Origin: Porticoccaceae bacterium
GTDB taxonomy: Bacteria > Pseudomonadota > Gammaproteobacteria > Pseudomonadales > Porticoccaceae
NCBI GenBank assembly: GCA_024639885.1
Contig: JAHEGD010000003.1
Span: forward strand, 1-64,000
DNA: 64,000 nt
Direction: 5' to 3'
A program made the translations under genes and the position numbers. The notes beneath the pieces are model-generated. The model was not told the origin of the DNA. It saw nothing but the letters and a program-made list of their open reading frames with translations, and did not search any database. Of the stretch, positions 1 through 8,542 are shown piece after piece (the first letter of the stretch is position 1; each line of letters starts with the position of its first letter).

Positions 1-4
1 CCAA

Positions 5-33
5 TTGACAAAGCCCAGCGGGCTGCCGATAAT
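5..33 (+). promoter_or_regulatory. sigma-70 promoter of tRNA-Leu
   Basis: A TTGACA hexamer at 5-10 and GATAAT at 28-33 are separated by 17 bases, followed by a GC-rich discriminator (GCGCGCC). This is the classic form of a stringently controlled stable-RNA promoter. The predicted start near position 40 leaves a short leader before the tRNA at 61. Confidence 0.8.
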
Positions 34-60
34 GCGCGCCCTACGCAACACCCTCCTCTT

Positions 61-147
61 GCCCAGGTGGTGAAATTGGTAGACACGCCAGCTTCAGGTG
101 CTGGTCCTCGCAAGGGGGTGGAGGTTCAAGTCCTCTCCTGGGCACCA
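61..147 (+). tRNA. tRNA-Leu (anticodon CAG)
   Basis: An 87-nt class II tRNA. The acceptor arms GCCCAGG and CCTGGGC pair, the anticodon stem CCAGC/GCTGG encloses a loop with CAG, a long variable arm is present, the T arm contains GGTTCAAGTCC, and CCA is encoded at 145-147. The length and variable arm fit leucine, and CAG decodes CUG, a very frequent codon in this GC-rich genome. It is transcribed alone from the promoter just upstream. Confidence 0.97.
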
Positions 148-168
148 TTATCTAGCGCGCTGAGTCAG

Positions 169-1806
169 TCAGCTGAACCGCTGATAAAATTTCTCAAAGA
201 TACCATCCAACAGCGCTACAAATCGCTTCGCATAGTCGTCGCCGTCAACCAGTGGCCCTTTGCGCATCGCCGCATAAATCTGCTGGCGCTGGGTAGTCAA
301 CTGGCCGGCGTTAGCCGCTATCTGCACAGCACAGTCGGCCCAGCCCTGCGGGGTCGGCTCCGCAATGTACTCCGCTAGCCCCAAACTTATCAGCGCACCA
401 GCACTGGTAGCGCCGGCCCCGCCGCGCGATTTTTCGGTCAGTACTGGTGTCCCAGCGCTGAGCGCTTCGTAGCTGGTGGTGCCGCCACTAAACGGCGTGG
501 TGTCGAGCATGACATCAACATCGGCGTAGGTTTGCAGGTAGACATCAAAACGCAGCCGCCCGCGGAACTGAACACGGCTGGTAATGACGCCGCGGTTGAC
601 GAACGCGGTGCGCAGTTCGGTCATTACCTCGCGGTCTTCATAGGCTAGCCCGACTAACAACAGCTGACTGGTTGGCAGTGCCTTGAGCACCGCCGCCCAG
701 CGGTCGAGCGTAGCTTCGGTAATTTTGGCCGGCAGCGAGAAGCAACCGAAAGTGAGCAGGCCGTTTTGATCGACCGGTGCCGCGCTCGGCTGCAATGCCA
801 TCGGTGGGTCGTAGCAGAACCGGCTGCCCGCCATCACTGCGGTGTGCGCGTCACCCTGTAGCAGCGGTAGGTGGTACTGGTCGGTAATGGTGGCGTCGAT
901 ATTGGGCAGAAAGGTACTGTCCATATAACCCAAACAACTCAACTGCACCGGGGCAGCGCGTTGAGCCAAAATCGGCAACGCATTATTGGCGGTGTGGCCA
1001 CCCAACTCGATTAGCATGTCTAGATCTAGCTCGCGCAGCTGCGCCAGCTGCTGTTGGCTGTCGCTCGCCGGCAGGTGGAGCCAGCGGTTGTTGCCGCGCA
1101 CCTTGTCAGTCACCGAGTCGACCGTGCTACCGGTGTAGATTAGTGTCACCTCGAAGCTGTCGCCCAATTTGCCGATCCAGCCGCTGGTGAAATAGCCAAC
1201 TGGGTGGCGGTAAAAGTCCGCGCTAATAAACCCAACCCGTAAGCGTCGCCCCAGTGCCGGTGTGCGGCCAGCCACTGTGGTCTCGGCATGGGGGTAGTGT
1301 CGCTGTGCCAGCGCACCCAAGTCGCGCAATACATCGCTCGCCTGTTCGACATAATTTGCATACATGGTAGCCGTTGAGTAAACCGCCGGACATGGCGGAT
1401 GAGCATCCATGTAACTGCGCACCACTTGCAATGCCACAGCCGGCTGGCGGCTTTCGAAAAAAGACTGCGCCAACAGCAGACAGTGCTCTTTATCGTTCGG
1501 CTCAGGATGAGCCTCAAGCACGCCTCTAGCGCGGCTCGGAAAGCCCTGTTTAAGCAGGCACTTAGCCAGCCCCTTAACTACCGGAGGATGGCAGACACCG
1601 CTCTGATAGACACGGCTAAAGCGCACTGCTGCCTCTTCATAGAGTCCCTGCTCTACCAGTACCGCGGCGCTCTGCCAGAGCGCTTCACTGACCTGTTCTG
1701 GGTTGCTAGCGGCGCGCCGTGCTTGCTCCGCCAGATAGAGCGCACCGGGCAGGTCACCGGCCAGCGCCGCCGCCGTCGATTCGGCGAGAGTGGCGCTATG
1801 ATCCAC
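169..1806 (-). CDS. TPR / O-GlcNAc transferase-like (SPINDLY-type) glycosyltransferase
   Basis: About 545 residues. The first ~190 residues are helical and alanine/leucine rich with degenerate TPR-like pairs. The rest resembles the catalytic domain of glycosyltransferase family 41, with RVGFISADFYRHPVGYF opening the domain and LDTTPFSGGTTSYEALSAG plus GTPVLTEK as the donor-site region. Family members move a sugar, often GlcNAc, from a UDP-sugar to protein Ser/Thr in the cytosol; bacterial substrates are mostly unknown. A GTG at 1806 with GAGGTGG six bases upstream is preferred; a GTG at 1818 in the same frame is also possible. It converges on tRNA-Leu and stands alone, so its substrate cannot be inferred from neighbours. 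Confidence 0.85.
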   Translation of the reverse strand: MDHSATLAESTAAALAGDLPGALYLAEQARRAASNPEQVSEALWQSAAVLVEQGLYEEAAVRFSRVYQSGVCHPPVVKGLAKCLLKQGFPSRARGVLEAHPEPNDKEHCLLLAQSFFESRQPAVALQVVRSYMDAHPPCPAVYSTATMYANYVEQASDVLRDLGALAQRHYPHAETTVAGRTPALGRRLRVGFISADFYRHPVGYFTSGWIGKLGDSFEVTLIYTGSTVDSVTDKVRGNNRWLHLPASDSQQQLAQLRELDLDMLIELGGHTANNALPILAQRAAPVQLSCLGYMDSTFLPNIDATITDQYHLPLLQGDAHTAVMAGSRFCYDPPMALQPSAAPVDQNGLLTFGCFSLPAKITEATLDRWAAVLKALPTSQLLLVGLAYEDREVMTELRTAFVNRGVITSRVQFRGRLRFDVYLQTYADVDVMLDTTPFSGGTTSYEALSAGTPVLTEKSRGGAGATSAGALISLGLAEYIAEPTPQGWADCAVQIAANAGQLTTQRQQIYAAMRKGPLVDGDDYAKRFVALLDGIFEKFYQRFS

Positions 1807-1900
1807 TGGCCACCTCACTAAGGGTCAGATGGCAGTTGTGCTGCATACAGGTTTTGCAAAACGCACTGTTGTATTTTTTGCGCTGCAAGGCGGAAAAATC

Positions 1901-2743
1901 ATGGCTCAAAAAATCTTCCCCGAGCGGCTGCACACTGCCGCAGCAGAGCATCACCTCAGCGCGATGGTTGATCGCCATCATGTTAAAGCGCAGCTCGCAG
2001 TCAAAGCGGCCAGAGCGCTGCGTGGTGGCCAGCGCAGCATTGTGGTCGGGATCCCAGAGCAGCTGGTTGGCCGCGGGCTACCCCTCTGCCGTCAGCTGCT
2101 CACTGCCAGTGGCCAGTGGCGCGCCCTAGTTGAGCAACTGCTGGGCCGGCCCGATCTGCTCGACAGCCCCTATTTTAACCAGCTGTCTGCGGCACTCGTC
2201 CGCCTGCTGGCAGAGCCGGCGACGATTGCAACACTGGGCTTGCCCGCCTATATCGGCGAGCTAGCCGATTACGAATGGTTAGAGTTGGCTGCAGAGCTGG
2301 CCGACCCCGATCCGACACCGGCAGCTGAGCTGGCCACGTTGACCGATACCCAGCTACTGGCAACGCCGTTACGGTTGTGCCGCAGCGCCCAACTTGGCCA
2401 CTACCATTGGCCGGTGGCGATGCTGAGCAGTTCACTGGAGGAGAACCTGCCATGGCTGGCAGCTGGCCCTAGCCACCCGCCACAGACTATCGCGGTCTAC
2501 CGCGACGGCGGCGGTAAAATCCGCTTTAGCGCCTTGAACCGATTAACTAGCAAACTGTTACAGCAACTACAGGGCCACCCGCAACGCCCTCTTTACCAAC
2601 AGTTCACTGCACTGGCCACAGCCAGCGCCATGCCGCTAACGCTGCTACAACCCCATGCACTAAGCCTGCTTCGCCAGTTCGGCGATGACCGGCTAGTGAC
2701 CGTCAAACAGCCCAGCCAAGGAGCGACCGATGACCACGATTAA
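1901..2743 (+). CDS. HvfC/BufC-like (DUF2063) protein
   Basis: About 280 residues. The middle resembles the HvfC family: LPLCRQLL, then SPYFNQLSAALVRLL, then an AYIGELADYEWLELA helix. The C-terminus has the family pattern YRDGGGKIRFSALNRLTSKLL followed by an HALSLLRQFG helix. HvfC proteins act with the DUF692 enzyme HvfB in maturing metal-binding peptides (bufferins), often beside a DoxX membrane protein. Here the DoxX gene overlaps the 3' end by 14 bases, but no HvfA or HvfB is present. The N-terminal part is divergent. The ATG at 1901 has AAGG ten bases upstream; the frame is open from an ATG at 1829, but that extension reads poorly. Family assignment is by remembered pattern only. Confidence 0.6.
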   Translation: MAQKIFPERLHTAAAEHHLSAMVDRHHVKAQLAVKAARALRGGQRSIVVGIPEQLVGRGLPLCRQLLTASGQWRALVEQLLGRPDLLDSPYFNQLSAALVRLLAEPATIATLGLPAYIGELADYEWLELAAELADPDPTPAAELATLTDTQLLATPLRLCRSAQLGHYHWPVAMLSSSLEENLPWLAAGPSHPPQTIAVYRDGGGKIRFSALNRLTSKLLQQLQGHPQRPLYQQFTALATASAMPLTLLQPHALSLLRQFGDDRLVTVKQPSQGATDDHD

Positions 2744-3401
2744 CTCAATACAAGCTTTATACGCGCAGCTAGTGCGGCTGCTTGGCAGGGTCGACTTTAT
2801 CGCCCCACTGTTGATGCGCCTCTTTTTAGCGCCAGTATTTCTGTCGGCAGGCCTCAATAAGCTCGCCAATTTTGACAGCACGGTCGCCTGGTTCGGCAAC
2901 CCGGAGTGGGGGTTGGGGCTGCCGCTACCGTGGCTACTGGCGGCACTTGCGACTACCGCAGAACTGGCCGGGGCGGCACTGCTGCTGCTCGGGTTGGCAA
3001 CCCGTCTGGCAGCGATACCGCTGATAGTTACTATGTTGGTGGCTATCGCCACAGTGCACTGGCAGCATGGCTGGTTTGCAATCGCTCCCTCAAACCCCAC
3101 CACCAGCATGGTGGCACCGTTAGCGCCGGCACTGGGTGCCGTTGGCATCAACGCCGCCGAGCAGAGCTTGGCCAACAGCGCCGAGGTCGCCGAGCGCTTA
3201 ACTGCGACGCGCCAGCTACTGCAGCGCCATGGCAACTACCGCTGGCTAACCGAGCGCGGCAGCTTGGTGGTGCTCAATAACGGCATTGAATTTGCTGCCA
3301 CCTACCTGATCATGCTGCTTTCGCTGCTATTCCATGGCGGTGGCCGCTGGGTGAGTGCAGATTACTGGATGGCTGAGCGCTGGCGGTTGGCAACCGGCTG
3401 A
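2730..3401 (+). CDS. DoxX family membrane protein
   Basis: About 223 residues with four to five hydrophobic segments. The start of the domain, LMRLFLAPVFLSAGLNKLANF, and the long alanine/leucine helices are typical of DoxX/HvfX quinone-associated membrane proteins. A polar insert at about residues 130-180 interrupts the transmembrane part. The ATG is preceded by AAGGAG and lies inside the end of the HvfC-like gene, so the two are translationally coupled. DoxX proteins beside HvfC-type genes are thought to act in redox or stress functions tied to metal-binding peptides. Substrate and partner are unknown here. Confidence 0.8.
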   Translation: MTTINSIQALYAQLVRLLGRVDFIAPLLMRLFLAPVFLSAGLNKLANFDSTVAWFGNPEWGLGLPLPWLLAALATTAELAGAALLLLGLATRLAAIPLIVTMLVAIATVHWQHGWFAIAPSNPTTSMVAPLAPALGAVGINAAEQSLANSAEVAERLTATRQLLQRHGNYRWLTERGSLVVLNNGIEFAATYLIMLLSLLFHGGGRWVSADYWMAERWRLATG

Positions 3402-3413
3402 GTCAACGGCCCG

Positions 3414-3617
3414 CTAGCTGTTCGCCAACGCCGTCATAATGCCGTCAACCACGTCGTTTAACGTGCTTTGTGCGTCGATAAAGTCTAGGTCAAGATCTAG
3501 CCCAAGCTCGCTCTCTAGCATCATCGCCATCTCGACCAAGCCGATGGGTGCCGCCAAGTTCACAATGAATTGTGTTTGCGGCACTAAAAGTAAATGGCTG
3601 CAAGAACCAACGCCCAA
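3414..3617 (-). pseudogene. decayed acyl carrier protein C-terminal fragment
   Basis: A 67-codon frame whose second half, GLVEMAMMLESELGLDLD followed by FIDAQSTLNDVVDGIMTAL, reads like helices II-IV of an acyl carrier protein. The phosphopantetheine attachment motif (normally Asp-Ser-Leu) is missing: the residues there read Ala-Ala-Pro-Ile-Gly-Leu. The N-terminal part is not ACP-like. No fatty-acid or polyketide genes lie nearby. A second tail of the same kind lies just upstream on the same strand, so this is probably debris from a duplicated ACP gene rather than a working carrier. Confidence 0.55.
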
Positions 3618-3647
3618 TAGGTAAGAAAAACGGCCGCGATATGGCTG

Positions 3648-3737
3648 TTATCTCAGACCCGACATCACCTCATCGACGATGTCATTTAGGATACCGCGCA
3701 CTGAGATAAAGTCGAGGTTTAAGTAGATCAAACTTAC
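3648..3737 (-). pseudogene. second ACP-like C-terminal remnant
   Basis: Reading the minus strand from 3737 to a TAA at 3648 gives 29 codons containing LNLDFISVRGILNDIVDEVM. This parallels the tail of the frame at 3414-3617 (LDLDFIDAQSTLNDVVDGIM) residue for residue over about 20 positions. An in-frame stop lies immediately upstream (3738-3740) and there is no start, so it cannot be a gene. The two tails suggest tandem duplication of an ACP-type gene followed by decay. Confidence 0.5.
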
Positions 3738-3961
3738 CTAAATAAACTTTCACGTCACAATGTTTTAGTCTAAACAGAAGAGACACTAAGCTCGCAGCCT
3801 ATTTAGCACTGCTAGCGCTTGAGAGCTGAGACCGTCTCCCAAAGGAACAGCGGGGGCCGAGTCGTCTCCAAGGATGGATTCACGGCGTGTCTCAGCACCC
3901 AACGCCGGCTGCGCCACAAACAGGAGAAGAGTGTTGTTGCGAACAAGATCCCGGATCTCGC

Positions 3962-4097
3962 GCTGCGCGCGGTCCGGGATGACGTTTATTGGAGAGCTGC
4001 GCGCGGTCCGGGATGACGTTTATTAGAGGGCTGCCCGCGATCCGGGATGACGTTTATTAGAGGGCTGCGCGTAGTCCGGGATGACGTTGCTTAGGAA
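3962..4097. repeat. 34-bp tandem repeat array, four units
   Basis: Four direct units start at 3962, 3996, 4030 and 4064. Each begins GCTGCGCGCGGTCCGGGATG (with variants), followed by ACGTTTATTAGAGG-like sequence. The same 34-bp family recurs at 28152-28343, and both arrays are preceded by ACAAGATCCCGGATC. Units abut without unique spacers. The array lies between doxX and the minus-strand tRNA genes, a convergent junction. Confidence 0.85.
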
Positions 4098-4116
4098 AAG
4101 CTGCGCTTGCAGGACA

Positions 4117-4214
4117 GACTCGCAACGGCTTACGCCGTTGCTCGGTGCTGCGCTCCGCCTTCGGCGCCCTAAAAGCTGCGCCTTTGGTCGAATCCGCTGC
4201 GCGAGTTGTGAGTC
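4117..4214. other. structured intergenic sequence downstream of the tRNA operon
   Basis: Contains a perfect 8-bp hairpin (GCAACGGC, TTAC, GCCGTTGC at 4122-4141) nested in an imperfect outer inverted repeat (GACTCGCAAC at 4117 and GTTGTGAGTC at 4205). A short frame here reads as low-complexity Arg/Ser/Cys and is not a credible gene. No function is assigned. Confidence 0.4.
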
Positions 4215-4237
4215 TCGTGCGGGCCGGAAAATAAAAA

Positions 4238-4270
4238 ACCCCATGCCAGAGGCATGGGGTTTTTTATTTT
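4238..4270 (-). terminator. intrinsic terminator of the tRNA-Val/tRNA-Asp operon
   Basis: A 10-bp stem ACCCCATGCC/GGCATGGGGT with a 3-base loop is flanked by A-tracts on the left and T-tracts on the right. It can work in both directions but lies immediately after tRNA-Asp on the minus strand. Confidence 0.85.
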
Positions 4271-4272
4271 AG

Positions 4273-4349
4273 TGGCGGACCGGACGGGACTCGAACCCGC
4301 GACCCCCGGCGTGACAGGCCGGTATTCTAACCAACTGAACTACCGGTCC
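4273..4349 (-). tRNA. tRNA-Asp (anticodon GTC)
   Basis: A 77-nt tRNA on the minus strand. Acceptor arms GGACCGG and CCGGTCC are followed by discriminator G and an encoded CCA. The anticodon loop in GCCTGTCACGC gives GTC, and the T arm reads GGGTTCGAGTCCC. It follows tRNA-Val at 51 bases and shares its promoter. Confidence 0.97.
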
Positions 4350-4400
4350 GCATAAACTGTCCTGACTCCTGCCAATTGCACAAAAATCAGTGGTAAAAAA

Positions 4401-4476
4401 TGGTGGGTGGTAACGGGATCGAACCGCTGACCCTCGCCTTGTAAGGGCGATGCTCTACCAGCTGAGCTAACCACCC
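4401..4476 (-). tRNA. tRNA-Val (anticodon TAC)
   Basis: A 76-nt tRNA on the minus strand with acceptor arms GGGTGGT and ACCACCC, encoded CCA at 4401-4403, anticodon TAC in CCCTTACAAGG, and T arm CGGTTCGATCCCG. It is the first gene of the tRNA-Val/tRNA-Asp operon. Confidence 0.97.
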
Positions 4477-4492
4477 TCCGGAAGAGGTGCGC

Positions 4493-4520
4493 ATTCTACT
4501 GGTTTGGAAGTAGCTGTCAA
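4493..4520 (-). promoter_or_regulatory. promoter of the tRNA-Val/tRNA-Asp operon
   Basis: On the minus strand TTGACA (4515-4520) and TAGAAT (4493-4498) are separated by 16 bases, followed by a GCGC discriminator. The predicted start falls about 10 bases before tRNA-Val. Confidence 0.75.
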
Positions 4521-4624
4521 ACACTTTTTGCTAATCGGCTATCAACTCACCCGGCTATACATTACAGCGGTCTACTTTTACACTGCGCGCACTTCAAAAG
4601 TAGCAGCCCACCGCGAGCCTAACT

Positions 4625-4981
4625 ATGTTCCTCTACAAAGAATTTTCTATTGAAGCCGCCCACCGGCTACCCAATGTGCCGGCCGGCCACAAGTGCTCAC
4701 GGCTGCACGGCCACTCGTTCTTGGTCCGCATCGAAGTCGCCGGACCGGTCGGCGAGCAGAGTGGCTGGGTGATCGACTTTGCCGACATTAAGTCGGCCTT
4801 TAAGCCGCTCTATGAGCAGCTCGACCACCACTATCTGAATGAGGTCGAGGGGCTTGAGAACCCAACCAGCGAGAACCTCGCCAGCTGGATATGGCAGCGC
4901 CTAAAACCTACCCTGCCGCTGCTGAGCGCCATCGAGATCAAAGAGACCTGCACCAGCGGCTGCCGCTACGTCGGCGACTGA
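4625..4981 (+). CDS. queD: 6-carboxy-5,6,7,8-tetrahydropterin synthase (QueD family)
   Basis: About 118 residues, the usual size for QueD. It converts 7,8-dihydroneopterin triphosphate to 6-carboxytetrahydropterin, an early cytosolic step of queuosine biosynthesis. Zinc ligands are visible as His13, His28 and His30 in EAAHRLP and LHGHSF, with the catalytic Cys24 in KCSRLHGH. The motif [11 protein letters not shown] and the C-terminal [11 protein letters not shown] are typical. The gene is divergent from the tRNA operon and convergent with the epimerase gene 7 bases downstream. Other queuosine genes are not in the window. A 6-pyruvoyltetrahydropterin synthase activity is the alternative reading. 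Confidence 0.9.
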   Translation: MFLYKEFSIEAAHRLPNVPAGHKCSRLHGHSFLVRIEVAGPVGEQSGWVIDFADIKSAFKPLYEQLDHHYLNEVEGLENPTSENLASWIWQRLKPTLPLLSAIEIKETCTSGCRYVGD

Positions 4982-4988
4982 GCCGCCG

Positions 4989-5891
4989 CTACAACAAACT
5001 CTGCAGCGCACCGTCCAGCTCTGGGTAGGCAAACCGGTAACCGCTCTCCAGCGCTTTGCCCGGCACCACATTCTGGCCGTTGAGCAGCAGCTCGACCCCC
5101 ATCTCACCGAACAACACTTTAACCGCCAGCGCCGGCATCGGCAGCCGCGCCGGGCGGTGCAATGCCCTACCGAGTTGGCGGGCAAACTCGGCGTTGGTCA
5201 CCGGATTGGGGGCGGTGGCGTTAAAGCCATGGCGCAGATCGCTGCGCGCAAGCGCGTGGTTAATCAGCCCGACCATATCTTCGATATGCACCCACGACAT
5301 CCACTGCTTGCCGCTGCCGATCGGGCCACCTAGCGCCAACTTAAAGGCTGGCAACATTTTTTGCAGAGCGCCCTGCTCACCCAACACGACGCCAGTGCGC
5401 AACCAGACCACCCGCGCACCAAGATCCTCAAAGCCGAGCGCTGCCTGCTCCCAGGCGTGGCAGAGTTGATGCGAGAAGCCGTCGCGGGCAATGCCATCCT
5501 CACGCTGCGGCTTGCTGCCGTGGCCGTAATAGCCGATCGCCGAGCCGCTGACCGCTACCGGCGGGGCGTGGCCGAGCTCGGCAAATTTATCGACCAACTG
5601 CTTGGTCAGCTCTACCCGGCTGGCATAGAAGGCCGCCTTGCGCGCCTTGCTCCAGCGCCGATCAGCGAGCGGCTCGCCGGCCAAGTTAATCAGCCGGTCA
5701 AACGGTGCCATGCCGTCTAGCTCTGCCAGTGAGCTGATCACTGTTAGCTGTGCCGTGCTCGGCAACCGCTTGGCCGCGCGCTCGGGCTGGCGGGTCAGCA
5801 CGGTGAGCTGATCGCCGGCAGCCAGTGCGCTGCGACAGTAGTGGCTGCCGATAAAACCGCTGCCACCGGTAACGAGCGTCCTGTTGCCCAT
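4989..5891 (-). CDS. TIGR01777 family NAD(P)-dependent epimerase (YfcH-like)
   Basis: About 300 residues. The N-terminus holds the Rossmann dinucleotide motif TLVTGGSGFIGSHYCRSAL, followed by INLAGEPLADRRWSKARK, diagnostic of the YfcH/SulA family. The block WMSWVHIEDMVGLINHAL and a C-terminal DUF1731-like segment (PMPALAVKVLFGEMG...NVVPGKALESGYRFAYPEL) complete it. Members are atypical short-chain dehydrogenases whose substrate is not settled. The frame is open to 5975, but the ATG at 5891 has AGAGGTGG upstream and starts directly on the Rossmann fold. It is transcribed divergently from purC. Confidence 0.88.
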   Translation of the reverse strand: MGNRTLVTGGSGFIGSHYCRSALAAGDQLTVLTRQPERAAKRLPSTAQLTVISSLAELDGMAPFDRLINLAGEPLADRRWSKARKAAFYASRVELTKQLVDKFAELGHAPPVAVSGSAIGYYGHGSKPQREDGIARDGFSHQLCHAWEQAALGFEDLGARVVWLRTGVVLGEQGALQKMLPAFKLALGGPIGSGKQWMSWVHIEDMVGLINHALARSDLRHGFNATAPNPVTNAEFARQLGRALHRPARLPMPALAVKVLFGEMGVELLLNGQNVVPGKALESGYRFAYPELDGALQSLL

Positions 5892-5994
5892 AAAACCACC
5901 TCTAGTTATTTGACGAGCTGCCACCAAGGCTGCGTTAGCGGCGGTGAGTCTGCTAGAATCGCCCACTCTTACCACAGGCCGACAGGCCGCCTAG

Positions 5995-7110
5995 ATGAGC
6001 ATTTTCATGAGTCTTGCAGATAAAGTCTTGGCAGTAAATAACGATCTGCCGATCCGTACCGAGCGGCCGGTGCACAGCGGCAAGGTCCGCTCGGTCTACT
6101 GGCTGACCGCGCAGGACAGCGCCCGGCTGATCGCCGAACACGGCTACCCGGTAGCGGCCGACGCGCAGCTGGCGGTGATGGTGATCTCCGACCGCATCTC
6201 GGCCTACGAGTGCCTGTGGCGCGGCGAGGGCAACCTGCACGGCATCCCCGGCAAAGGGGCGGCGCTCAACGCCATATCCAACCACTGGTTTAACCGCTTT
6301 AAGGAGCGCGGTCTGGCGCGCAGCCACATTGTCGACACCCCCCATCCGCTGGTGTGGATTGTTCAGCAGGCGCGCCCGGTAATGATCGAGGCGATTTGCC
6401 GGCAGTACATCACCGGCTCGATGTGGCGCGCCTACGCCGCCGGCGAGCGGGACTTCTGCGGCATTCAACTGACCGACGGACTGCGCCGCGACCAGCGTTT
6501 AGATCAATTGTTAATTACCCCCTCAACTAAGGGCGTGATCAGTGGCATCGACGGTATACCCGAAGTGGACGACGTCAACGTCAGTCGCGCCCAGATCGCC
6601 GACCACTACCGGGCGTTCAACTTCAACTGTGCCGCCGACATCGCCCGCTACGAGCAGCTGCTGAGCGAGGGCTTTGAATTGATTAGCGCCGAGATGGCCG
6701 ACCACGACCAGCTGTTTGTCGACACTAAATTTGAGTTTGGCTACGCCCGCAACGCCCAGGGCGATGACGAGCTGATCTACATGGATGAGGTCGGCACCCC
6801 CGACTCGTCGCGCATTTGGGATGGCGCCAGCTACCGCGACGGCGTGGTGCTGGAGCGCTCTAAAGAGCAGTTCCGGCAGTTTCTGCTCAACCACTTTGCC
6901 GATGCTGACATCCTCACCAACAAAGACCGCATGGCCGAGCGCTATGCGCTGGCCCGCGATAACGAGCTGCCGGCGCAGATCATGCACGACGTCGCCGCCA
7001 CCTACCGGCAGACCGCCGAGCAGATTACCGGCCAGCCGCTGCAGATCGCCGACGACCCGCGCGCCGAAATTGTCGAGCTGCTCGCCAACCGCTACCAATT
7101 GATCGACTGA
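5995..7110 (+). CDS. purC: phosphoribosylaminoimidazole-succinocarboxamide synthase (long form)
   Basis: About 371 residues, clearly longer than the ~237-residue E. coli enzyme and like the alternative long PurC of Shewanella-type gammaproteobacteria. It joins CAIR and aspartate with ATP to make SAICAR in purine synthesis. Signature blocks are [42 protein letters not shown], and [14 protein letters not shown], the last binding ribonucleotide. An internal ATG at 6007 ([15 protein letters not shown]) matches the usual N-terminus of the family, so the real start may be four codons in. phrB follows after 10 bases and is probably cotranscribed. Confidence 0.95.
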   Translation: MSIFMSLADKVLAVNNDLPIRTERPVHSGKVRSVYWLTAQDSARLIAEHGYPVAADAQLAVMVISDRISAYECLWRGEGNLHGIPGKGAALNAISNHWFNRFKERGLARSHIVDTPHPLVWIVQQARPVMIEAICRQYITGSMWRAYAAGERDFCGIQLTDGLRRDQRLDQLLITPSTKGVISGIDGIPEVDDVNVSRAQIADHYRAFNFNCAADIARYEQLLSEGFELISAEMADHDQLFVDTKFEFGYARNAQGDDELIYMDEVGTPDSSRIWDGASYRDGVVLERSKEQFRQFLLNHFADADILTNKDRMAERYALARDNELPAQIMHDVAATYRQTAEQITGQPLQIADDPRAEIVELLANRYQLID

Positions 7111-7120
7111 GGCTGCGCCG

Positions 7121-8539
7121 ATGAGCGACCACCAGATTGTCTGGCTGCGCAACGACCTGCGCAGTGCCGACCACCCCGCCCTGTTCCACGCGTGCAACGC
7201 CGCGCGCGATAGCGGCGGCACGGTCACCGCGCTCTATATTGCCACCCCGGCGCAGTGGGCGTACCACGACGAAGCGGCGGCCAAGCTGGCGCTGCGCAGC
7301 GGCCTGCTGACTGACCTGCGCGGCCGGCTGGCTGAGCGAGGGGTCGACTTTACGCTGCTGGAGTGCCCGCGCTACGCCGATATCCCGGCGCTGCTGCGGA
7401 GCTTTGCCGAACAGAGTGGCGCCACCGCGGTCTGGTATAACGCCGACTATCCGCTCGACGAGCTCAACCGCGACAACGCCACCGACGCCGCACTGGCCGC
7501 CGCCGGCATCGCCGCCAAGCGCTGCGACGGCGATATGCTACTGGCCGAGCCGACCCTCAACGGCCAGGGGTTGCCCTACAAAGTATTTACCCCGTGGTAC
7601 CGCGACTGGCTGCGCAAGGTCGAACAAAACGGCCTGCCGGCCCTGCCCGAACCCGAGCCGGTTGGCAGCGCGCTGGCGGCGGTTGCCGAGCCGGTCGCCC
7701 TGCCCGGCGCCAGCAGCTACCGCGACGACCTGTGGCCGGCCAGTGAGGCGGCGGCGCAGCAGCGGCTGGGCCAATTTGCCGCCCAGCAGCGGGCCCGCTA
7801 CGGCGAGCTGCGCGACATCCCCAGCGTCAACGGCACCAGCACGCTGTCGGTCTATCTGGCCAGCGGCGTGCTGACCGTGCGGCAGATTTTTGCCGCGGTG
7901 GTCGGCGACTGTGAGGCGACCGGCAGCAACTGGCGCGACGACCACTGGTTTCGGGAGCTGGGCTGGCGCGAATTTTACAAAAACCTGATGATTCACTTCC
8001 CGGCGCTGTCGCGCGGGGCGGCATTTAAAAGCGAGACCGAGGCGCTGCACTGGCAGCGCGACCAGCCGCTCAACCTACTCTGGCAGCGGGGCCAAACCGG
8101 CTACCCGATTGTCGATGCGGCGATGCGCCAGCTGCAGCGCACCGGCTGGATGCACAACCGGCTGCGGATGATCACCGCCAGCTTTTACACCAAGCTGCTG
8201 TTTATGGATTGGCGCGACGGCGAGGCGTTTTTTATGCGCAGCCTGCTCGATGGCGACTTCGCCTCCAACAACGGCGGTTGGCAGTGGAGCGCCTCGACCG
8301 GCTGCGACGCGTCGCCGTGGTTTCGGATCTTTAGCCCGCTGCGCCAGTCCGAGAAATTTGACCCCGACGGCGCCTTTATCCGCAAGATGGTGCCAGAGCT
8401 AGCCGGCGTTGACGGCAAACAGATCCACAACCCGCCCAGCGCGGTGCGCCAGGCGTGCGGCTACCCAGAGCCGATCGTCGACTACAGCCAGGCGCGCGCC
8501 GCCGCTTTGGCGGCGTTCAAGGCACTGACTAACGGCTGA
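7121..8539 (+). CDS. phrB: deoxyribodipyrimidine photo-lyase (class I CPD)
   Basis: About 472 residues. The enzyme repairs UV-induced cyclobutane dimers with blue light, using FADH- and an antenna. The N-terminal alpha/beta domain (IVWLRNDLRSADHPALFHAC) binds the antenna cofactor. The C-terminal helical domain carries WREFYKNLMIHFP, the FAD-binding block GYPIVDAAMRQLQRTGWMHN and NGGWQWSASTGCDASPWFRI. The ATG has GAGG upstream and the gene follows purC closely. Its presence fits life in sunlit water. Confidence 0.96.
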   Translation: MSDHQIVWLRNDLRSADHPALFHACNAARDSGGTVTALYIATPAQWAYHDEAAAKLALRSGLLTDLRGRLAERGVDFTLLECPRYADIPALLRSFAEQSGATAVWYNADYPLDELNRDNATDAALAAAGIAAKRCDGDMLLAEPTLNGQGLPYKVFTPWYRDWLRKVEQNGLPALPEPEPVGSALAAVAEPVALPGASSYRDDLWPASEAAAQQRLGQFAAQQRARYGELRDIPSVNGTSTLSVYLASGVLTVRQIFAAVVGDCEATGSNWRDDHWFRELGWREFYKNLMIHFPALSRGAAFKSETEALHWQRDQPLNLLWQRGQTGYPIVDAAMRQLQRTGWMHNRLRMITASFYTKLLFMDWRDGEAFFMRSLLDGDFASNNGGWQWSASTGCDASPWFRIFSPLRQSEKFDPDGAFIRKMVPELAGVDGKQIHNPPSAVRQACGYPEPIVDYSQARAAALAAFKALTNG

Positions 8540-8542
8540 GCG

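Noticed and set aside
67-378. Open frame beginning inside tRNA-Leu
   Set aside because: It starts in the tRNA and continues antisense to the glycosyltransferase gene; it is the common false frame over this tRNA.
3962-4097. Possible CRISPR array
   Set aside because: Units are directly adjacent with no unique spacers, are degenerate, and no cas genes are near. The same holds for the arrays at 27983-28343.
4081-4272. Small Arg/Cys/Ser-rich frame before the tRNA-Asp gene
   Set aside because: It spans a hairpin-rich repeat and the terminator; no start signal and no family.
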